From Miscanthus floridulus (Eukaryota; Streptophyta; Magnoliopsida; Poales; Poaceae): 64,000 bases of DNA. This document shows, one piece after another, positions 58,198 through 64,000 of this stretch (position 1 is its first letter; the number at the start of each line of letters is the position of its first letter). The DNA lies in the NCBI RefSeq assembly GCF_019320115.1, contig NC_089589.1:22530580-22594579 (forward strand), given 5' to 3'. The position numbers and the translations under genes were made by a program. Under the pieces are notes generated by a model that searched no databases, had not been told where the DNA came from, and was given only the letters and a program-made list of their open reading frames with translations.

Positions 58198-59037
58198 TGA
58201 GTTAATTTCTGGTGAGTGTGTAACACTGAAGATATTGGTAGAAAGTTCAGTAGACCGTGGAATGAGTATGAACGTGTTTGAGACTTCATGTTATATGTCA
58301 TCAACACAATAACACCTAACACGATTCATGTTCCTTGTTACATATAGTTCACGAATCGAAATATTTCATTATTAGGGTATAATTGTTTGGTGAGGGGAAG
58401 GCGTTGAAATAAATGCTGTAGTAGATTCTTTTTTTTTTTGCTGTAGTTGTTGTTTGGTCATGTATTCGTTCCACCACTATGTGCTTATAATTATTTAACA
58501 ATGGTTATTTATCGTGCATAAATCGAAAGCTGCCTGTGTTCTGTACACGTATGTCTTACTTATGCTAATAATAGAACTACTATTGAGGTCATTCATTCTA
58601 GAGAATTTTCATGATCTAGTTTATCGGTGGCAAGCATAAAGTGCCCTATGTAATGGTTTTTGGGTACAGTGAACTTACAATGCTTTGCTGATGCATTTAA
58701 TGCACAGAATATGATGTTTGATCAAAATATTTGTCTATTTCTAAAATACTATTATATGAAATGGATGGCACTGGGATATATAGCATCTGATGCAATGTAC
58801 CATATCCTCACTTAATCCAGAGGTTTTCAGACATCACCATGGTGGCTCTTCTAATCATATATTACCCACATTTGGTTCTCTGTTTGTTAAATACTGTTAT
58901 ATGGGAAAGAGATATTACTAAATCATCTTGCATAAGTAACAGTCACTTTTCTATTTTTTTTTAATTTCAGGATCAGATGATCTTTTCTGTTCTTGTTTTC
59001 TAAATTAATCTTATTTGGTATAGACTGTGTACAACAA
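58198..59037. other. AT-rich non-coding sequence
   Basis: No supported exon or repeat. Contains T-rich tracts. Confidence 0.4.
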
Positions 59038-60139
59038 CACTACCACAAAAATGATTTCAGGAGACAGTGGGTTTTATTTACAGAGGCGGACATTTTCTTC
59101 CATTGCCTCTAAAAATCTCCCCCTGCCTCTATAAATAGATTTTCAGAGGTGTTAAAAAGACCATATCTGAAAATAAGGTCATTTTCAGAGATGGCCTTCT
59201 TATGAGGCCGTCTTTGAAAATCCAATTACAGAGGCAGTGTGTCACGCGGATTACAGAGGTGATTTCTTACACAGAGGACTTCTTAGATTTGAGTCGTGCA
59301 TTGCCGGTGATGAGAAGCTTATGGCATGACCCTCGCTAACTATTTTGCGCTTCGGGCAATCTTTTGCCCGAGTTATGGGCGGCCATGATTAATGTGCCAA
59401 AATGCTAAACTGAGGCTAAATGTATCTCTCCACATTTTTATTAATCAGAACAATCTTCTGCTCTGAATGCCTCAGAATTAATTTGGGTCTGCTGTTGCAG
59501 CTTCCGTCGATCTAGGACTGGATCCACCTCAGATTGTTTAAAGCTGGGGCAGCACGTATTCTTTTGTGATGGCCAAATAAATCAGTAAGTCTAAAGTTTA
59601 GTTGACTAACCAGAACAACAGATAGCATCCATACATATTGTGTCTGTTAGAGATTGCTTCACATATTGTCCAACAGGTGATCTTGACAGACAAGCGTACA
59701 CATATTCTCCGATCCTCATGCATGCATGTTTCTTCTCAGTAGATTGATGATTTCTTCAATATTTATCCATGATACGTGCTGCATTCCAGTTCTAGTTTGT
59801 GTACATGGAGGATTTTATTTGTTCTTGTTAACCGGTATGCTGCTGCTGCTGTTGTTGTTACCTTGTGGTTCTCCTGTAGTTGGATGACTGGGTGCACTGT
59901 GGGGAATACAACAAGAAGAACGATTGGGAGAAGCTGCAGTAGCAGAAGGAAAGGGTGCACTGGGCTCAAGAAGGTTCTCGTTGAGGATGGCCTGTGGTGC
60001 CCCGGTGATGCAGGCGGAACTGTTCTTTTATTGATTTGCAGAGGCGTGCATCGTAAGACACCTGCTTCTATAAACATGAATTTCAGAGATGGACATGTTT
60101 TCCATTTACACTGGCGCTCCCAGAGGTGGTTGAGCAGGC
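59038..60139. mobile_element. CACTA-like element, right end cut by a Copia LTR
   Basis: Starts CACTACCACAAAAATG (59038). Subterminal CAGAGGCGG, TTTCAGAGATGG and TGCCTCTAAAA motifs occur at 59085-59270 and again at 60040-60130 near the right end. The terminal GTAGTG on the right is missing because the Copia LTR starts at 60140. The middle (59500-60020) is unlike the ends and may be captured sequence. Confidence 0.5.
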
Positions 60140-61545
60140 TGTAAGGAAAATGGACCCTAGGACCATTTACTTTGGATTTTGGTATTTGATGACCAACACA
60201 ACCAAATTGGACTAATAAATTTACGAGTGATTGTTTTGTAGTTCAACAGGGTGCAAGACGTGACTTGGACGAAGGCGACGTGATGATCCGATGATCAACA
60301 CTATAAGCAAGACCTTAGGAGCACAAGAGAAGACCCAAGAAATCAAGCAAAGTCCAAGCACGAAGATAGGAACCAAGCCATACGCAAGATGGCGAAGAAA
60401 CGAGCTCACAGAAGCGACCGGACATTGGCAGAAGCGACCGAACGCTGGACCGGACGCTGGTCGAGTGACTCGGCAGACAGGCGACCGGACGCTGGACCGG
60501 TCGCTGGCGGCAACCGACCGGATGCAGGAACGCAGCGTCCGATCGAGTACAGAGAGGCTCTAGAGCGGCGAAACTGCGACCGGACGCATCCGGTGGTAGG
60601 CGACCAGACGCTGGCAGCGTCCGATCGGTACTTCGCTGCGTCAACGGTCGGGACGACCGGACGCGTCCGGTCAGAACGATTCAGCCTCTGGCCAGTAGCA
60701 GAAAAGCGGGATTTCGTCCCCAACGGCTACTTTCTCAGTGGGGCTTATAAATACAACCCCCAACCAGCCATTTGATAAGTGTGGAGCTGAGGAAACATAC
60801 CAAGGGTGTTGATACACCATTTTAGTGACCCCCACTTGCATAGTGCTTAGTGTTTCATTAGGTGATTAGCGTAGGTGCTTTGCGAAGTGCTTAGGTTGAT
60901 TAGACCACCGCTTATGCGCTTGCTCTATGTTTAGGTCTAGTGTTTAGGGAGGTTTGCATACCTCTTGCTACCCGGTGCTTGCGAGCACCATTGTTGTACA
61001 TCGGAGGGGCTTGAAGTCTTGCGAGATCACACCAACCGCGTTTGTGGTGTGGCCGCCACCGTGTACCAGAGGGAACAAGGCCCGCGGTGTTTCGGCCAGA
61101 AGCTTGATAGTGAAGATGGCGGGGAGCATCCGGGAGAGGCTTGCCGGAAGGCACGTCGGAGACCCACTTGCCCGTGGGGAAGGCCCGAGGCTATCCACGG
61201 AGTTACCCGACTGGGAGCTTGGCCCTTGCGAGGGATTCCTTGCGAGGAGCTCCAACGAGGACTAGGGGGAAGCTTGCGCTCTTCTCGATACCTCGGTAAA
61301 AATACCGGAGTCATCAATGGGAGTTTGCATATCTCTACCTTGCTCTTTAAGCTTCCGCATTTACATTGATCACATTATTACTTTTTGCGGTAGAGATAGC
61401 AACACACTAGCAAAACCATAGTTGCACATTTAGATAGTTTATCTTTTGCATAGGTTTTGCTAGAGTAAGAAAAAGAGGCCATAGTTTGGAGTTAGATTTT
61501 TAAGTTGCCTAATTCACCCCCCTCTTAGGCGTCACGGTCCCTTCA
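60140..61545 (+). repeat. 5' LTR of the Sirevirus-like element
   Basis: Starts TGTAAGGAAAATGG and ends CCCTTCA, 1406 bp. TATA box TATAAATA at 60746-60753. Several GACCGGAC/GTCCGGTC motifs lie at 60415-60675. The partner LTR is outside the window. Confidence 0.8.
60746..60753 (+). promoter_or_regulatory. LTR TATA box
   Basis: TATAAATA placed about 800 bp before the LTR end, after the GACCGGAC array. It is a likely transcription start region for the element. Confidence 0.5.
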
Positions 61546-61547
61546 AT

Positions 61548-61559
61548 TGGTATCAGAGC
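61548..61559 (+). promoter_or_regulatory. Primer-binding site (initiator tRNA-Met type)
   Basis: TGGTATCAGAGC, two bases after the LTR's terminal CA. Confidence 0.85.
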
Positions 61560-61624
61560 CGGTTGGCTCAATTTGGACCTTTAGCTTAACCGCCGTTGAG
61601 CCGACGCTATTTAGAGTGGTTGGG

Positions 61625-63757
61625 ATGGATACCGCTAGGCCTCCGTACTTTGACGGTACTAACTTCCCTTATTATAAGGCTAGAATGGCTTGCCACCTTG
61701 AGGCGGTTGATTTGGGCGTATGGAGAGTCACTCATGACGGGATGAAACCCATCAAGAATCCCGAAAAACCCAGAAAGAGTGACGAAAAAGAAATGCATTT
61801 TAATGCTAGAGCTAAAAATTGCTTGTTTGAATCATTTAGCATGGATGTGTTTAACCAAGTATTTACTTTAAATACGGCACATGAAATTTGGTTAAAACTC
61901 CAAGAGCTCCATGACGGCACAAGTAATGTCCGTGAGCAAAAACATTATCTAGCTAAACAAAATTATGATTCCTTTACAATGAATGATGATGAGCTTGTTC
62001 GTGATATGTATTCTCATTTGAATCTAATTATCAATGAGCTCCATTCAATAGGATTAATAATGCTAGATGATGCGGACAACGTGAGGAAGATCATCTCCGT
62101 GCTACCTCAAAAGAAATATGTAAGCATCATCACCATTCTTCACAATATGGAGAACTTGAGCACCATGACCCTAGGGATAGTCATTGGCAAGTTAGTGGCA
62201 TTTGAAATGTCACGTAAGATGGGTCAAGAAAAAGCCTCTTCATCGAGCAAAGGCAAAGCTCTCGCGTGTAGCGAGAAAAAGAAGATGAAGGGCAAGCAAG
62301 TTGAGACAAGCTCAAGCTCAAGCTCCTCAAGTGAAGATGAAGAAGAAGATGAGGATGATGATGATGAAGAATCAAGTGATGATGATCAATCTTCCTCCTC
62401 CACCTCCGACCTTGATGAAAAATCAATCAAACTCATCAACAAGGTGGAGAAGATGATCCAAAGGCTCAATGTCAAGGGTGTGCCCATCCAAATTCAAGAT
62501 CTCATTTTCACCAATCAAAGAAATGAGCAAAGAAAGAGAGGATGCTATGGATGCGACGAGTTGGGGTACTTTGTAGAAGTTTGTCCAAACAAGCCCACAC
62601 CCAAGACAAAGAAGAAGGCATGCAAGAACCAAGCCCTCACATCAATAAGATCATGAGATGATTCTTCAAGTGAAGAAGAACACCATCACAAGAGGCGAGG
62701 CCGCAAGCACTCATCATCAAGCTCTTCTCGTGTGTCTTATGGCACGAGGTAACGAAAGCTCATCCTCGAGTGAGAGTGATAGTGATGATGAAATGCCTTC
62801 TTATGATGAAATTGTGCAACAAAATCTTAATTATGCTAAAGTTTGCACTAGTCAACAAAAGAAGCTCAAAAGTTAAAAAGAAAAGCTAAATAGTTCATAA
62901 GAAGCATATAAAACTTTGCTTGAACAATATGAGAACTTTGCTAATCTCAATGTTGAACTATCTACTAAAATTGAGCAACTTAAGGCTAGTGCAACAACAA
63001 ATGAATGCACAATCAATGATGAGCAACTTGTAAAGAAAAATGAAAAATTAAAAGAAAAGTTAGCTAGCTCACAAGATGACTATAAAAGTTTGCTTGCTAA
63101 AATGGAAACCATATGTAAACATTGTGATGAGCTAACAAATAAAGTCGTTAATCTTGAAGCCATTAGTAACACCCCCACCAAGGCATCTAAAAGGAAAAGT
63201 TCTATCTTTAACATGTCTAAAAAGGATGCCTCTGTTTCTTGTAATGATTTATGTTTAGACTCACCTTTGTGCAACCAAGTTTGTGTTGAGAAAGTTGTTG
63301 TAGATACATGCACACAAAAGGTTGCAAAGGAGAATGAGCAACTCAAGCAAGAAGTAGCTCGCCTCACCAAGGGCTTGACTCAAGTGAAAGGCAAGGCGAA
63401 GCAAGCCCAACTTCATCAAGATAACACCATCAAGGGAGTGAAGAAGCTTGATGAAGGACAAACCATGGTTTGCTACGTGTGCCACAAGGAAGGTCACAAG
63501 TCCTATGAGTACAAGGTGAAGAATGGGGGAGGAGCCAAGGAGAAAAAGCAAACAAACAAGCTCTCCAACACCTACACCAACAAGGTGGACAAGAAAGCCT
63601 CCACACCTTATCTCTTGAAGAAGAAGAAAAATGACAAGGTGGTGGCCATCAAGGTGAACAAGCAAGCCAACAATTGGGTTAAACGCTTTGGGTGCCAAAG
63701 AAAATCATTTCCAACATGAAGAGCACCAAGAAGGTTTGGATCCCGAAAGAGAAGTGA
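61625..63757 (+). pseudogene. Sirevirus-like gag, broken
   Basis: Starts MDTARPPYFDGTNFPYYKAR. A UBN2-type region extends to about 62220, then Ser/Asp/Glu runs (SSSSSSSSEDEEED). Knuckle 1 reads CYGCDELGYFVEVC, with Tyr at the usual His. A stop TGA (62654) lies in what is normally continuous gag. A frameshift near 62735 and stops near 62874 and 62899 follow. A long coiled-coil region continues from 62916 to about 63420, then knuckle 2 CYVCHKEGHKSYEY, with the last Cys changed to Tyr. A frameshift near 63692 precedes the family-type end KKVWIPKEK (TGA at 63755). Confidence 0.85.
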
Positions 63758-64000
63758 GAAGTCCATTGGACGACGGGGAATTTGGAGACTTGGCTAAGTA
63801 TGGATGCATTTCATGGGGTGCATCATGATGGACAAAGTCATTACCAAGTGGGTTAGTGAATACCATGGACCCAAAGTCTCCTTCCCATGTTTGGTAACTA
63901 GATGTTATTACTTTCAATTAGTATTTCCTTCAAATAGCATTGTTTTTAATTGGTATCTTTAAGCATCTAGTTACTTTTCATGCCTATGTTTGCATTTGCA
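63758..64000 (+). other. Element interior after gag
   Basis: Non-coding as far as visible. The pol region, if present, begins beyond the window. Confidence 0.5.

Larger units (their letters stand above)
60140..64000 (+). mobile_element. Copia (Sirevirus-like) element, 5' part
   Basis: LTR 60140-61545, primer-binding site 61548-61559, then a long gag with two zinc knuckles and coiled-coil segments. The element continues past the window. A large gag with a second knuckle is a trait of Sirevirus-type Copia elements. Gag is broken, so this copy is non-functional at least for gag. Confidence 0.85.

Noticed and set aside
1..64000. tRNA, rRNA or snoRNA genes
   Set aside because: I found no cloverleaf-like A/B box pair or conserved rRNA stretch by eye; tRNAscan-SE and Rfam searches would be needed to exclude weak cases.

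Overview
The window is nuclear DNA from a grass (Poaceae), most likely an Andropogoneae species of the sugarcane/sorghum/Miscanthus type. I infer this from the spliced CC-NBS-LRR gene, the Stowaway, Tourist, hAT and CACTA miniature elements, the Copia and Gypsy LTR elements with grass-type gag proteins, and a 6.9-kb Mutator-like element (MULE). There are no bacterial operons, CRISPR arrays, rRNA genes or convincing tRNA genes. Most of the sequence is nested transposable elements around a few host genes, almost all on the minus strand.

Layout. 1-5191: a decayed minus-strand Gypsy element (protease and gag remnants, 5' LTR 4053-5191) inserted in the first intron of an NLR gene. 5192-14430: duplication block A, with NLR copy A exon 1 (7519-8559), a CACTA insert, a Copia-type solo LTR and several MITEs. 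14430-17345: LTR-like and CACTA-like remnants. 17346-24195: a MULE with ~200-bp terminal inverted repeats and two convergent broken genes, a transposase (minus) and a plus-strand gene with three zf-GRF-like zinc fingers. 24192-25745: a second gag fragment of the first Gypsy family. 26686-33797: NLR copy B, an apparently intact three-exon gene predicted at 1013 residues, whose large intron holds CACTA and Tourist insertions. 30469-38310: block B, the direct duplicate of block A. 38440-39218 and 53186-54765: two differently broken galactose-oxidase-like (GLOX) genes in a second tandem duplication. 40410-45900: an LTR element with an ACGGG target-site duplication and an open 600-residue gag but no pol. 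48719-53184: a Copia element truncated at its 3' end with many in-frame stops. 59038-60139: a CACTA-like element. 60140-64000: LTR and gag of another Copia element that runs off the window.

Biology. The only gene that looks functional is NLR copy B, a probable intracellular immune receptor. NLR copy A keeps an open exon 1, but its remaining exons are outside the window or lost. The GLOX genes are pseudogenes. The most unusual object is the MULE companion gene: three CxCG zinc fingers in tandem, each interrupted by a short phase-0 intron at the equivalent place, convergent with the transposase as in the mudrA/mudrB layout of maize MuDR. Most in-frame stops in the dead elements lie where the family has Gln, Trp or Arg, consistent with C-to-T decay of methylated DNA.
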